DNA of 64,000 nucleotides from Flavobacterium saliperosum (GTDB lineage Bacteria; Bacteroidota; Bacteroidia; Flavobacteriales; Flavobacteriaceae): NCBI RefSeq assembly GCF_900100625.1, contig NZ_FMTY01000003.1, positions 317,424 to 381,423 of the forward strand, in the 5' to 3' direction. The translations under genes were made by a program, and so were the position numbers. This document shows positions 34,611 to 43,068 of this stretch, in pieces; the stretch's first letter is position 1, and every line of letters starts with the position of its first letter. Under the pieces are notes generated by a model. The model was not told the origin of the DNA. It did no database searches and saw nothing but the letters and a program-made list of their open reading frames with translations.

Positions 34611-35668
34611 ATTTTTTGCCATACTACTTCGTCAAAATCCGAGAGTGCCATATTGGAACTGTCCGCTGCATCTCCCATTCGGATTACCACCATTTTTTTA
34701 CTCGGGATGACATAGATCTTCTGATCGTTTTTCCCTAAAGCCATAAACATATCATTCGGTCCGGAAGGAATAATACTTCCCGGAAATTGCAATTGACTTT
34801 GCGGTAAATGGAAACTCGCTTTTCCGTTCAGCCACCATAAATAACCATAGGCAAGATTGATATTTTGCGATGTGGTGGTAGCGTCATGAAAATAAGCTGA
34901 ATTTACTATCTGCGTACCATTCCAGTTCCCGTTATTCAAAGCCAGTAGCCCGAATCGCGCCATGCTTCTTGTGGTACTCCAATAAACGCTTAAATCGCCG
35001 TTTGGAATCCAGACCCCATTCATTCCTATGCGATCCCTTAATTTTGAATTGAAATACGAATTCCATGTCAAACCACTGGCGGAAGCAATTACATCCTGAA
35101 GTTTTACATAAACATTATGATACGCCCATCGTGTGTTGGCATCGGCTACGTATTGAAGATTTGCAGGGGACACATCATCACCTAAAGCATCATCCAATCC
35201 AGAAGTCATGCTTAACAGATGTTTACAGGTAATCAGATTTTCTTTTGCTGTCGGAGCGCTGGTCCAACCCGTTCCTAAATAATCGGAAACTTTGGAATTG
35301 ACATTCAAAAAACCTTCCTGTTGTGCGATTCCGGTCATGGTTGCGGTTAATGTTTTTCCGGCGCTCGCCCAATACCAGTTGTCTGTTGCGGCGTGGCCGT
35401 TAAAATAGCGTTCCATAACAATCCTGCCGTTTACAAGGATAATAAAGCCTTTGGTGTGTTTGTCATTCAAATACGTTTCTAAGGGCGTTACTGCTGCTGG
35501 ATTCCAGCCTAAATCGGCGATGCTTTTCGTTTCCCAGGTAGTTCCGGTTAGTGGCGGAAAATACATTGCTTCGGGTGTGGGGGAAGGGTTTTCTGTTGCC
35601 ACATCGGAATCGGAATTGCAACCCAACAGGAGAGCCAGAATGAATATCGGTAAAATGATGTTTTTCAT
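34592..35668 (-). CDS. Serine hydrolase lipoprotein (class C beta-lactamase family)
   Basis: 358 residues. Lipobox at the N-terminus: MKNIILPIFILALLLGC, Cys17. The catalytic SxxK tetrad is SAGK in WASAGKTLTATM (about residue 104) and the following YxN is YHN. Length and order match the beta-lactamase/D-Ala-D-Ala carboxypeptidase family (PF00144), including 6-aminohexanoate dimer hydrolase relatives. It should sit in the outer membrane or periplasm; substrate unknown. Divergent from a lipoprotein gene at 35771. Confidence 0.88.
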   Translation of the reverse strand: MKNIILPIFILALLLGCNSDSDVATENPSPTPEAMYFPPLTGTTWETKSIADLGWNPAAVTPLETYLNDKHTKGFIILVNGRIVMERYFNGHAATDNWYWASAGKTLTATMTGIAQQEGFLNVNSKVSDYLGTGWTSAPTAKENLITCKHLLSMTSGLDDALGDDVSPANLQYVADANTRWAYHNVYVKLQDVIASASGLTWNSYFNSKLRDRIGMNGVWIPNGDLSVYWSTTRSMARFGLLALNNGNWNGTQIVNSAYFHDATTTSQNINLAYGYLWWLNGKASFHLPQSQLQFPGSIIPSGPNDMFMALGKNDQKIYVIPSKKMVVIRMGDAADSSNMALSDFDEVVWQKIKALYE

Positions 35669-35718
35669 TTGTTAAGATTTCGGATAGGACTTTAAAATTA
35701 GCGAATAGTTTAATCGGT

Positions 35719-35754
35719 TTTGTTTTTTCGGAATGGTTTTTACAATTAACTTTG
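35719..35754 (+). promoter_or_regulatory. Promoter of the 35771 gene (TTTG-N24-TAACTTTG)
   Basis: TAACTTTG at 35747-35754 matches the -7 pattern; TTTG at 35719-35722 lies 24 bases upstream, slightly beyond the usual range. Confidence 0.45.
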
Positions 35755-35770
35755 TGAAAATTCAAATCCG

Positions 35771-36190
35771 ATGAAAAAAGTTTTTTCCATAATTCTTGTT
35801 GTCTTATTTTTTACTGGTTGTAAACAGCATATCGATGAAAAAGAGTTGGTGAAAATAAACGGCTATTGGGAAATAGAAAAAGCCGAATTACCCGATGGCA
35901 GTAAAAAAGAATATAAGGTAAACACCACGATAGATTTTTTTGAAATCAAGGGTAAGAAAGGCTTCCGAAAGAAAGTAATGCCGCAACTTGACGGTTCGTA
36001 CCTGATGAATGATTTGTCTGAAAACATTGAAGTAGTGAATCGGGAAGGCGACATCATTCTTAATTATGCTACACCCTACGCTAAGTGGAAAGAAGAAATC
36101 ATTGCACTTTCCGAAGAGAAATTAGTCATCAAAAATGATCAGGATATTGAATATCACTATAAAAAACCAAAACCTTTTTCTGTGAAATAA
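35771..36190 (+). CDS. Small lipoprotein, lipocalin-like (139 aa)
   Basis: N-terminal lipobox MKKVFSIILVVLFFTGCKQH gives a lipidated Cys17. The mature part starts with a helix and then a GYWEIEKAELPDGSKKE strand typical of Bacteroidetes lipocalin-like proteins. Its stop overlaps the ATG of the next gene (TAATG), implying translational coupling. Function unknown. Confidence 0.75.
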   Translation: MKKVFSIILVVLFFTGCKQHIDEKELVKINGYWEIEKAELPDGSKKEYKVNTTIDFFEIKGKKGFRKKVMPQLDGSYLMNDLSENIEVVNREGDIILNYATPYAKWKEEIIALSEEKLVIKNDQDIEYHYKKPKPFSVK

Positions 36191-36486
36191 TGGCAAAACG
36201 ATTCAACGAGGAAAGTCCGATTGGCGATGTTTTAAGACAGTTTATTCAGGAGAATAAGCTGCAGGCCGGTATGGATAAAATTGACGTTCGCGATGCCTGG
36301 AAAAACCTGATGGGTAATGGCGTGAATAATTACACTACCGAGATACTCCTCAAAGGAAGCACCCTTTATGTGGCACTTTCATCGGCTGTTTTAAGGGAAG
36401 AGTTGAGTTACGGCAAGGATAAAATCATTAAAATGATCAATGAAGAATTACGGAAAGAAATTGTTAATGAATTGATTTTAAGGTAG
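36190..36486 (+). CDS. DUF721 domain-containing protein (98 aa)
   Basis: 98 residues with a basic N-terminus and the core VRDAWKNLMGNGVNNYTTE, then LYVALSSAVLREELSYGKDK. This pattern is DUF721, the domain of DciA, the helicase loader of many bacteria that lack DnaC. It may therefore act in replication initiation. Start codon overlaps the lipoprotein stop by one base. Confidence 0.8.
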   Translation: MAKRFNEESPIGDVLRQFIQENKLQAGMDKIDVRDAWKNLMGNGVNNYTTEILLKGSTLYVALSSAVLREELSYGKDKIIKMINEELRKEIVNELILR

Positions 36487-36504
36487 TTAAAAAAATGTAA
36501 ATAA

Positions 36505-36590
36505 ATTTATTTTTATTTATTCTAAATAAATTTGCACAGTTTATAAACCTTATTTAGTTTTGCATTAAATATAATCAATCTAAATAAGCT
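36505..36590 (+). promoter_or_regulatory. Promoter and candidate Fur-type operators for the siderophore receptor
   Basis: TTTG at 36531-36534 and TAGTTTTG at 36555-36562, 20 bases apart, match the Bacteroidetes promoter. TATTCTAAATA overlaps the -33 region and AATCAATCTAAATAAGC follows the -7 box. Both look like halves of the flavobacterial iron box (TTTAGANNNATTCTAAAT type), so iron-dependent repression is likely. Confidence 0.5.
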
Positions 36591-36598
36591 TTATAAAG

Positions 36599-39031
36599 AT
36601 GAAAAGCCCTATCAAGTTTTTATTCGCAGCTCTTTTTTTTACTTTTCAATTATACGCACAAAGCAATGGATCAATTAAAGGTACTGTTGTTTCTTCGCAA
36701 AATTTCCCTTTGGAAAAGGTTACTGTTGCTACTCAAAACGCTGGTTTCAGTACGTTAACAGATAAAGGAGGGAATTATAACATTTCCAATGTAAAACCCG
36801 GAAATTACACCCTTATTATTTCTCACATCGGTTTTACCACTTCATCGGTTCAGGTTACGGTAACCTCAAATTCGGTAACTATTGTTCCAAAAGTAACCTT
36901 GGCAGAATCCCAAAATACGTTATCCGAAGTGATTGTTTCCGGAAGTGTAGTCAACAGAACCCTTGCCAATGGTAAGGCTGGTATCAAGACGATTGATTTA
37001 CCGCAAAGTATTCAGGTAATTAACAGTAAGACTTTGGAACAGCAACAAACACTTAGGTTAAGTGATGTTATCAAAAACGTCAATGGTGTTTACGTAGGTT
37101 CGGCCCGTGGTGGTGCTCAGGAATCGTTTTGGTCCCGAGGATACGATATGAGCGCCAACAATATGTTTAAAAACGGCTTCCGTTCCAATTCGGGTTCGAT
37201 GCCGGAAGTGGCCTCTTTGGAGCAGGTAGAAGCTTTGAAAGGGAGTTCGGCTTTGTTGTTTGGAAATGTTGCCCCTGGTGGTATCATCAACATGGTTACG
37301 AAAACACCTTATTTCAGTAAAGGAGGGTCGGTTTCTTTTCAGACAGGAAGTAATGCTTTTTACAAACCAACCATCGACTTTTACGGGCCGTTAAATTCAA
37401 CAATTGCTTACCGATTCATTGGTTCGTATGAAAACGCCGAAAGTTTCAGAGACGTGGTAACAAGGGATCGTATTTATGTAAATCCATCCCTTCTATTTAA
37501 AGTCAGTAAAAAAACCCATATTTTATTACAAGGGGATTATTTGAGAGACAATTGGACTCCCGATTTCGGTACCGGTGCCATAGGAAAAGAATTGGTCGAT
37601 TTGCCCCGTAACACTTATTTGGGAGCAAAATGGTCTAACGGTTTGACGACTCAGGCGACATTCACAGGTCAAATCAGTTATAAGTTTCACAAGAATTGGA
37701 AATTCAGTTCCAATACCTCGATACAGGATTTCGGAAGAAAATCAGAAGGTACAGAACGTATTCAGCCCTCTGCGAATGGAACGTTGAACCGACCATACGG
37801 AAAAAACAAGAACACGGAACTTATTACAGCACAGCAGTTCAATCTTCAGGGTACAGTTATGACCGGTTCCGTAAAACACCAATTGTCAACGGGTGTTGAT
37901 ACCGATTACTCTTTTGGTCAGGCGTATACGTATGCTTTTGATACAGCAAATTACGATCAGATAAATATTTATGATCCATCAACGTATGAGAATGATAATG
38001 GTAGTATGACAGGTGCCAGAAACTCAAAAATCGTAAGAACGGAAACCAATCGTTTTGGCGGATATGCGCAGGATTTAATCAGTCTTAGCGATAAATTCAA
38101 AGTTTTGGCCGGTATTCGTTGGTCTTGGCAGGAAGCACAGGCTATAAATTATAATGAAAAATTAACGGCTGGAGTTCAGGAATATACGCCGGAAAACGAT
38201 CCAAATCCAAAAAAAGACGCGAAACGTATCGATGCTGCTTTTTCACCAAAAGCGGGATTAGTGTATCAGCCTACCAAAAACACCTCCTTATTTGCCAGTT
38301 ATGCCAACTCATTTACGCCAAATACAGGGATTGGTATCGATAAACAACCGTTAGAAGCTTCCATTATCGATCAATTCGAAGTAGGGGTTAAGAAAGAATT
38401 CTGGAACGGAATTTTAACAACCAACATTACGTTATACCAAATTGTAAACAATAATTTAGCGCAAATGGCCGAATTTGATGCGGAGGGTGCAGTAAATTCA
38501 AATTCGCAAATGAAAATTTTGTCTGGAGAAACAAAAAGTAAAGGGGTTGAAGTAGATGTAAACGTGAAACCGATTGAAGGACTTAGTATCCTTGCAGGAT
38601 ACAGTTATAACGACATGCGATTCTCGGATACTGAGGAAGGTATTGTAGGAAGTTTTATCGAAGGCGACCGTGTTGCCAGAACGCCTGCCCATACCGCTAA
38701 TTTAAGCTTCTTTTATACTGTTCCTTCAGGGAAATTAAAAGGACTTTCCTTTGGTAGTATCGCAAATTATATCGGAGATCGTATTGGAGGATGGAACAGG
38801 GATTATGCCAAAGATCCAAACACGAATCAGATTTTTATCCGTGATCGTGAAATTCCAATCAGCGGGTATACTACCATTGATGTTTCTGCCGGATATACTT
38901 GGAGACAGTTCTCTATCCTGTGCCGATTGTCCAATATCACAAATGAATTGAACTATACCGTTCATGAGAATTACAGTGTGAACCCAATTGCACCACGTCA
39001 GGTAATGGCGACTTTAAAATACAAATTTTAA
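36599..39031 (+). CDS. TonB-dependent siderophore receptor
   Basis: 810 residues: signal peptide (to LYAQS), an N-terminal carboxypeptidase-like beta-sandwich (residues 24-100, GSIKGTVVSSQNFPLEKV), a plug domain (about 125-235) with TIDLPQSIQVINSKTLEQQ and ALLFGNVAPGGIINMVTKTP, then a 22-stranded barrel ending in QVMATLKYKF. The plug type and length match siderophore receptors such as FhuE or FoxA. A PepSY protein gene begins 5 bases later, forming an uptake-and-reduction pair. Confidence 0.93.
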   Translation: MKSPIKFLFAALFFTFQLYAQSNGSIKGTVVSSQNFPLEKVTVATQNAGFSTLTDKGGNYNISNVKPGNYTLIISHIGFTTSSVQVTVTSNSVTIVPKVTLAESQNTLSEVIVSGSVVNRTLANGKAGIKTIDLPQSIQVINSKTLEQQQTLRLSDVIKNVNGVYVGSARGGAQESFWSRGYDMSANNMFKNGFRSNSGSMPEVASLEQVEALKGSSALLFGNVAPGGIINMVTKTPYFSKGGSVSFQTGSNAFYKPTIDFYGPLNSTIAYRFIGSYENAESFRDVVTRDRIYVNPSLLFKVSKKTHILLQGDYLRDNWTPDFGTGAIGKELVDLPRNTYLGAKWSNGLTTQATFTGQISYKFHKNWKFSSNTSIQDFGRKSEGTERIQPSANGTLNRPYGKNKNTELITAQQFNLQGTVMTGSVKHQLSTGVDTDYSFGQAYTYAFDTANYDQINIYDPSTYENDNGSMTGARNSKIVRTETNRFGGYAQDLISLSDKFKVLAGIRWSWQEAQAINYNEKLTAGVQEYTPENDPNPKKDAKRIDAAFSPKAGLVYQPTKNTSLFASYANSFTPNTGIGIDKQPLEASIIDQFEVGVKKEFWNGILTTNITLYQIVNNNLAQMAEFDAEGAVNSNSQMKILSGETKSKGVEVDVNVKPIEGLSILAGYSYNDMRFSDTEEGIVGSFIEGDRVARTPAHTANLSFFYTVPSGKLKGLSFGSIANYIGDRIGGWNRDYAKDPNTNQIFIRDREIPISGYTTIDVSAGYTWRQFSILCRLSNITNELNYTVHENYSVNPIAPRQVMATLKYKF

Positions 39032-39036
39032 GATAG

Positions 39037-39588
39037 ATGAAAAGACAAAAACAGCTTAGAGCCATACACCGCGATCTTGGGTATTTCTATTTGGGATTAA
39101 TCATTTCCTTCGCTTTCTCCGGAATTTTAATGAACCACCGCGAAAGCTGGCATCCCGAAAAATATACAGTGGAATCCAAAGCCATAGAAGTGACATTGCC
39201 GCCGGAAGAACAGATTACGGAGAAATTCGTAGAGCAATTCGTCAAAGGATTAGGGATAGAGGATAAGTTCAAACGCCACGGAATCAAGAAAGGAGAATTG
39301 CGAATCGCATTTGAAAATACCGATGTGGAAATTGATCTGAAAACCGGAAAAGGCGAGATCGTTACATTCAAAAAAACGCCTTTCATCAGTCAGACCATGA
39401 AACTGCATAAGAATACGTCTAACTGGTGGATTTATTATTCCGATATTTTCGGACTGTCTTTAATCATCATTGCCGTTACAGGCGCGTTAATGATTTCCGT
39501 AGGGAAACATACTTTCAAACGTCGAGGCTGGAAACTCGCATTGGCCGGAATCTTATTCCCGCTACTATTTTTATTTTTGTTAGCTTAA
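39037..39588 (+). CDS. PepSY-associated transmembrane protein, probable ferric-siderophore reductase partner
   Basis: 183 residues. RAIHRDLGYFYLGLIISFAF at the N-terminus begins the first membrane helix. A periplasmic PepSY-like region (EEQITEKFVEQFVKGLGIED) follows, and two more hydrophobic helices end the protein. His5-type and His27-type conserved residues could bind heme. These proteins accompany TonB siderophore receptors and may reduce or release iron in the periplasm. Confidence 0.8.
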   Translation: MKRQKQLRAIHRDLGYFYLGLIISFAFSGILMNHRESWHPEKYTVESKAIEVTLPPEEQITEKFVEQFVKGLGIEDKFKRHGIKKGELRIAFENTDVEIDLKTGKGEIVTFKKTPFISQTMKLHKNTSNWWIYYSDIFGLSLIIIAVTGALMISVGKHTFKRRGWKLALAGILFPLLFLFLLA

Positions 39589-39604
39589 TTTTATAAAAAA
39601 GAGA

Positions 39605-39634
39605 AAACCCATTTCAATTGAAATGGGTTTTTTT
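39605..39634 (+). terminator. Terminator of the siderophore receptor operon
   Basis: AAACCCATTTCAATTGAAATGGGTTT (26 bases) is a perfect palindrome made of two 13-base arms, followed by T residues. It lies 16 bases after the PepSY stop. Confidence 0.85.
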
Positions 39635-39669
39635 ATGGAATGCAAATAGGTTTTGGGTTACTCCTGTTT

Positions 39670-39795
39670 TCTGTTTTGGGCGTGTCCCGAAAAAGGGCCG
39701 GGCTTCCCGATAGCTATCGGGACGTTCCAATCTTTTCGGGAACAGAAAAAGTTCCCCAAAAGGATTACCACTGCTATCCCTCACGCAAACCTTGC
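39670..39795. repeat. Dispersed extragenic repeat with CCCGATAGCTATCGGGA
   Basis: Holds GTGTCCCGAAAAAGGGCCGG, the palindrome CCCGATAGCTATCGGG and AAAAGGATTACCACTGCTAT plus CCCTCACGC. This type of element recurs between genes in Flavobacterium as far as I know; the palindrome is shared with copy D. It occupies the 39635-39880 gap; no gene is seen there. Confidence 0.55.
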
Positions 39796-39880
39796 AAATA
39801 ACATGTTTAGTGGAAAAGAAACGAACTAAAGTCTAATCACATTAAAATTGTTTCCGTGTATCAAAAGGCTTAGTAGGGAC

Positions 39881-39918
39881 AAAAAAGAAAAACCCACCTC
39901 GCAATGCGGGTGGGTTTT
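39881..39918 (-). terminator. Terminator of ndk
   Basis: On the minus strand AAAACCCACC pairs with GGTGGGTTTT around a small GC-rich inner stem, followed by T residues. It is 22 bases after the ndk stop. Confidence 0.85.
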
Positions 39919-39939
39919 GTATTTGGTAATTCTAAACGA

Positions 39940-40359
39940 TTAGAATTGCTCTCTTCCTGCAAAATGGAAAGCGCTTTCAATAGCCGCATTCTCATCACTA
40001 TCCGATCCGTGAACTGCATTTTCTCCGATAGAAGTCGCATATTTTTTACGGATAGTACCTTCAGCAGCATCTGCCGGGTTGGTAGCACCAATTAAAGTTC
40101 TGAAATCCTCAACTGCATTGTCTTTTTCCAAGATAGCAGCCACGATTGGACCTCTTGTCATGAACTCAACCAATTCTCCAAAGAAAGGTCTTGCGCTGTG
40201 AACAGCATAAAATTTCTGAGCATCCGCTACAGTTAACTGAGTAAGTTTCATCGAAACGATTCTGAAACCACCTTCAGTAATCATATTTAAAATTCCACCG
40301 ATGTGTCCGTTTTCAACACCATCCGGCTTAATCATTGTAAATGTTCTGTTAGTTGCCAT
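39940..40359 (-). CDS. ndk: Nucleoside-diphosphate kinase
   Basis: 139 residues, standard length. [16 protein letters not shown] is the N-terminal motif and the phosphohistidine is in [12 protein letters not shown] (about residue 115). Ndk transfers gamma phosphates between nucleotides in the cytosol. It is in a single-gene transcript between a promoter and terminator. Confidence 0.97.
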   Translation of the reverse strand: MATNRTFTMIKPDGVENGHIGGILNMITEGGFRIVSMKLTQLTVADAQKFYAVHSARPFFGELVEFMTRGPIVAAILEKDNAVEDFRTLIGATNPADAAEGTIRKKYATSIGENAVHGSDSDENAAIESAFHFAGREQF

Positions 40360-40381
40360 TTTTGTATTTTTTAATTTGGCG

Positions 40382-40411
40382 CAAAAGTACTGCTTTCTAA
40401 TTGAAAAACAA
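40382..40411 (-). promoter_or_regulatory. Promoter of ndk (TTG-N19-TACTTTTG)
   Basis: On the minus strand TTG (40409-40411) and TACTTTTG (40382-40389) are separated by 19 bases, a textbook Bacteroidetes promoter. Confidence 0.8.
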
Positions 40412-40427
40412 CTGCGTTAACAGAAAT

Positions 40428-41258
40428 TTATTTAACAGTTCTAACAATTCGCAATCCGAAAAATTCGTTTGTGGATGTTGGATTCCAACTCAACTGGTTG
40501 GATGGTTTTAAGTAATCCAATTTGCTGCTGTCCCAAGAGCCCCCTCTTACCGTACGTTTCTCCCCTCTGTCCGGACCTGTTGGGTTGTCTCTTTTTTCAA
40601 CCAAATGGTGAATCGGGCTGTAATAATTCCAACACCATTCCCAAACATTGCCACTCATGTCATGGATGCCAAGTTCATTGGCTAATTTTGTTCCGATTTC
40701 CTGCGGAGATTTCCTGCTGTTTTGAGCATACCATGCAATCATTTCAAGATCATTGCCTCCGGAATAGGTGAAATTCTGAGATTTGTTACCTCCTTTGGCG
40801 GCATATTCCCATTCTGCTTCACTTGGCAAACGGTAACCGTCAGCAGAAAAATCACATACGTATTTCTCTCCTTTTTTGGTGTAGGCCGGTTTCAGATTAT
40901 TTACTTTGCTTAACCAATTGCAATATTTTATCGCATCGGTCCAGGTAATGTTTGTCATCGGATATTCGTCATTCCATCCCCAAGATGGTCTTGCCGGCAT
41001 GTTCATTTTATTGGCACTGGTATAGGCTTTCCAGTCGGCAACCGTAACTTCAAATTTAGCCATTTCAAAAGAAGCGACTGTGATGTCGTAAACGATTTTC
41101 TTTTTGGTTTTCGGATCTACCGCATTTTCTTTAGGAGACATTTTAAAAGTACCGCCTTCGACCATAACCATTTTAGGTTTCATGTTGGAAATCTGGTAAA
41201 AAGAGCATAAAAAAAGTGCCATGGCACTTAAACTTAATAGTAGGTAATTCTTCTTCAT
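40428..41258 (-). CDS. SUMF1/formylglycine-generating-like protein
   Basis: 276 residues. A short hydrophobic N-terminus (LLLSLSAMALFLCSF) is a signal or anchor. The body is a full SUMF1 fold: MVEGGTFKMSP, FEVTVADWKAYT, GYRLPSEAEWEYAAKGG, and GNVWEWCWNYY with RGGSWDS near the end. The Cys pair used by true formylglycine-generating enzymes is not complete here, so this is probably a non-catalytic or GldJ/GldK-like relative. Confidence 0.85.
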   Translation of the reverse strand: MKKNYLLLSLSAMALFLCSFYQISNMKPKMVMVEGGTFKMSPKENAVDPKTKKKIVYDITVASFEMAKFEVTVADWKAYTSANKMNMPARPSWGWNDEYPMTNITWTDAIKYCNWLSKVNNLKPAYTKKGEKYVCDFSADGYRLPSEAEWEYAAKGGNKSQNFTYSGGNDLEMIAWYAQNSRKSPQEIGTKLANELGIHDMSGNVWEWCWNYYSPIHHLVEKRDNPTGPDRGEKRTVRGGSWDSSKLDYLKPSNQLSWNPTSTNEFFGLRIVRTVK

Positions 41259-41396
41259 ATGATAATTTTAACTTTTCTTTAAATTTATGTTGCGAAAATA
41301 ACACTTTTTCGTTACCAACCTAATTTTAAAAGAAATTTGTTAGATGAAGTGCTTAAAATTATCGATGAAATACACTGATGTAAGTAAAATTTTGCT

Positions 41397-42989
41397 TTAT
41401 TCTAAAACAATTATCTTAAATTCTTGGGATAATGGAATTAGTTCCTCAAGTAATCTTTCAAGGAGTCTTTTTCCGTTATCAAGATAGAACTCCGAAAAAT
41501 TGGCTTTACGTTCCTGTAAACTCTGATTTGGGAATAATTCGTTCTGAATTTCATAGATTCGGAGAAGCTGCTCCTGATGGTTTCTTTTTTCGGCTTTCAG
41601 TAATCGTTTTTCAAGATTTTCCAAGCCTTTAAGTTGTTTTCTTTCCTGCGCTTTTACGGCTCCTATAAAAGACTTGTCGGTTTGCATTGCAATTTGGTTC
41701 AGTTTGTCGAACTGGTTTTTAAGAAATGCTTTTTGTTCGGAAAAATCCAGATTGAAATTGGAAAATTCAGCGGTTTTTCGATTGGTTACCTCGGTTTGTC
41801 CCGAAAATAAATCATGCCACTGCAAATTCAGTTTGTCGACTTTCTGGACTTGCTTTTCCGTAGCCAGTAAAACCGAATTACGAAGCAAAAGTATCGGAAA
41901 AGTAATGGCATTGGCTTCAAAATTAGCTTTCAGTTCCAGCCAATACGCAATCTCTCCTCCACCGCCAATATAACAAAGGTTGGGCAGGATTACTTCCTGA
42001 TATAACGGACGCAAAATCACGTTCGGACTGAATTTCTCCGGATGGTTTTCCAACTCGTTAAGAATTTCAGATTCCGAAAACGTCGTGTTTGTATTGTTTA
42101 TTCTGTAGTTGGAGCCTTCAAAAACAATGCGCTCTCTTAAATTGTCTTCAATGTAAAACAAATTGATTTCCCGCGGATTTACCTGAACCGTATAGTCTTT
42201 CAGTTTTTCATTGGTTTCCGATACCATTTTAAAAGAAGTCTGTTCCAGTAATTCCCGCTTGACAAACGGAACAAACAAACGTTTCAATTCGGCGTCATCT
42301 CCGTCGATAATCACTAACCCCTGTTCTTTAAACAATTCGTTGGCTAAAAATCGGGTGGCATCGGTCAAATTAGTATGTTCCAGATACGCTTTTTGAAATA
42401 AACCGCGTAAGAAATCGGCATTAGCACCAACGCCCAATTCCTTTGAAAAAACATTGAAAACTTCCTGGAGTCCTTCGGTTGAAATCCTTCCCACGGGGCC
42501 GCTGGTTGCTCTGTTCCACTGTATTTTTTTATTTCTGAAATGGAAATAATTGATTTCTTCAAAATCGTGATCCTCGGTTGCCATCCAATATACGGGAACA
42601 AAATCATATTCGGGATAGGCATTTTTCAGTTGTTTGGATAAATTGATTACCGAAACAATCTTATACAAAAAATAAAGCGGACCCGTAAAGAGATTCAATT
42701 GATGTCCGGTCGTAATTGTAAACGTTTTATCGTTTTTTAATGACTGAATGTTCGTTTTCGTAGCTTCGGAAACATCCAATTTTTGGTATTGCTTCGCCAA
42801 TGCGTTTACCAAGACGGCTCTGTTTTCCAAAGGAAAAGTAGTCCTTTTTTCTTCGGCCTGTAATTTGAAATGCTCCGGTTTCGGAAAACGATGGTATAAG
42901 GACTGTACTTCCGGCTTCTGATTCAAATAATCAACAATAAGCTTTGAAAAATATCCGGAATTCTGATAACTGATACAGTCGGTTGGCAT
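41397..42989 (-). CDS. bshC: Bacillithiol biosynthesis cysteine-adding enzyme BshC
   Basis: 530 residues, the usual BshC length. It begins MPTDCISYQNSGYFSKLIVD and carries ITTGHQLNLFTGPLYFLYKI and VPVYWMATEDHDFEEI, the conserved nucleotide-like active-site blocks. BshC joins cysteine to GlcN-malate in the last step of bacillithiol synthesis. The bshA and bshB genes are not in this window, which is common in Bacteroidetes. Confidence 0.95.
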   Translation of the reverse strand: MPTDCISYQNSGYFSKLIVDYLNQKPEVQSLYHRFPKPEHFKLQAEEKRTTFPLENRAVLVNALAKQYQKLDVSEATKTNIQSLKNDKTFTITTGHQLNLFTGPLYFLYKIVSVINLSKQLKNAYPEYDFVPVYWMATEDHDFEEINYFHFRNKKIQWNRATSGPVGRISTEGLQEVFNVFSKELGVGANADFLRGLFQKAYLEHTNLTDATRFLANELFKEQGLVIIDGDDAELKRLFVPFVKRELLEQTSFKMVSETNEKLKDYTVQVNPREINLFYIEDNLRERIVFEGSNYRINNTNTTFSESEILNELENHPEKFSPNVILRPLYQEVILPNLCYIGGGGEIAYWLELKANFEANAITFPILLLRNSVLLATEKQVQKVDKLNLQWHDLFSGQTEVTNRKTAEFSNFNLDFSEQKAFLKNQFDKLNQIAMQTDKSFIGAVKAQERKQLKGLENLEKRLLKAEKRNHQEQLLRIYEIQNELFPNQSLQERKANFSEFYLDNGKRLLERLLEELIPLSQEFKIIVLE

Positions 42990-43018
42990 AGCATTTTTTT
43001 TTATTACCGCTAAAATAA

Positions 43019-43052
43019 CAAAAATAAATGTAGCTGAATTCGGTTTAACAAA
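43019..43052 (-). promoter_or_regulatory. Promoter of bshC (TTG-N22-TATTTTTG)
   Basis: On the minus strand TTG (43049-43051) and TATTTTTG (43019-43026) are 22 bases apart. The ATG is 29 bases downstream of the -7 box. Confidence 0.55.
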
Positions 43053-43068
43053 GACTTATAAATTCGGC

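Noticed and set aside
41341..41376. VLKIIDEI-like plus-strand peptide resembling the end of the 30728-31078 protein
   Set aside because: The match is limited to a few residues with no start codon or wider homology; likely chance.
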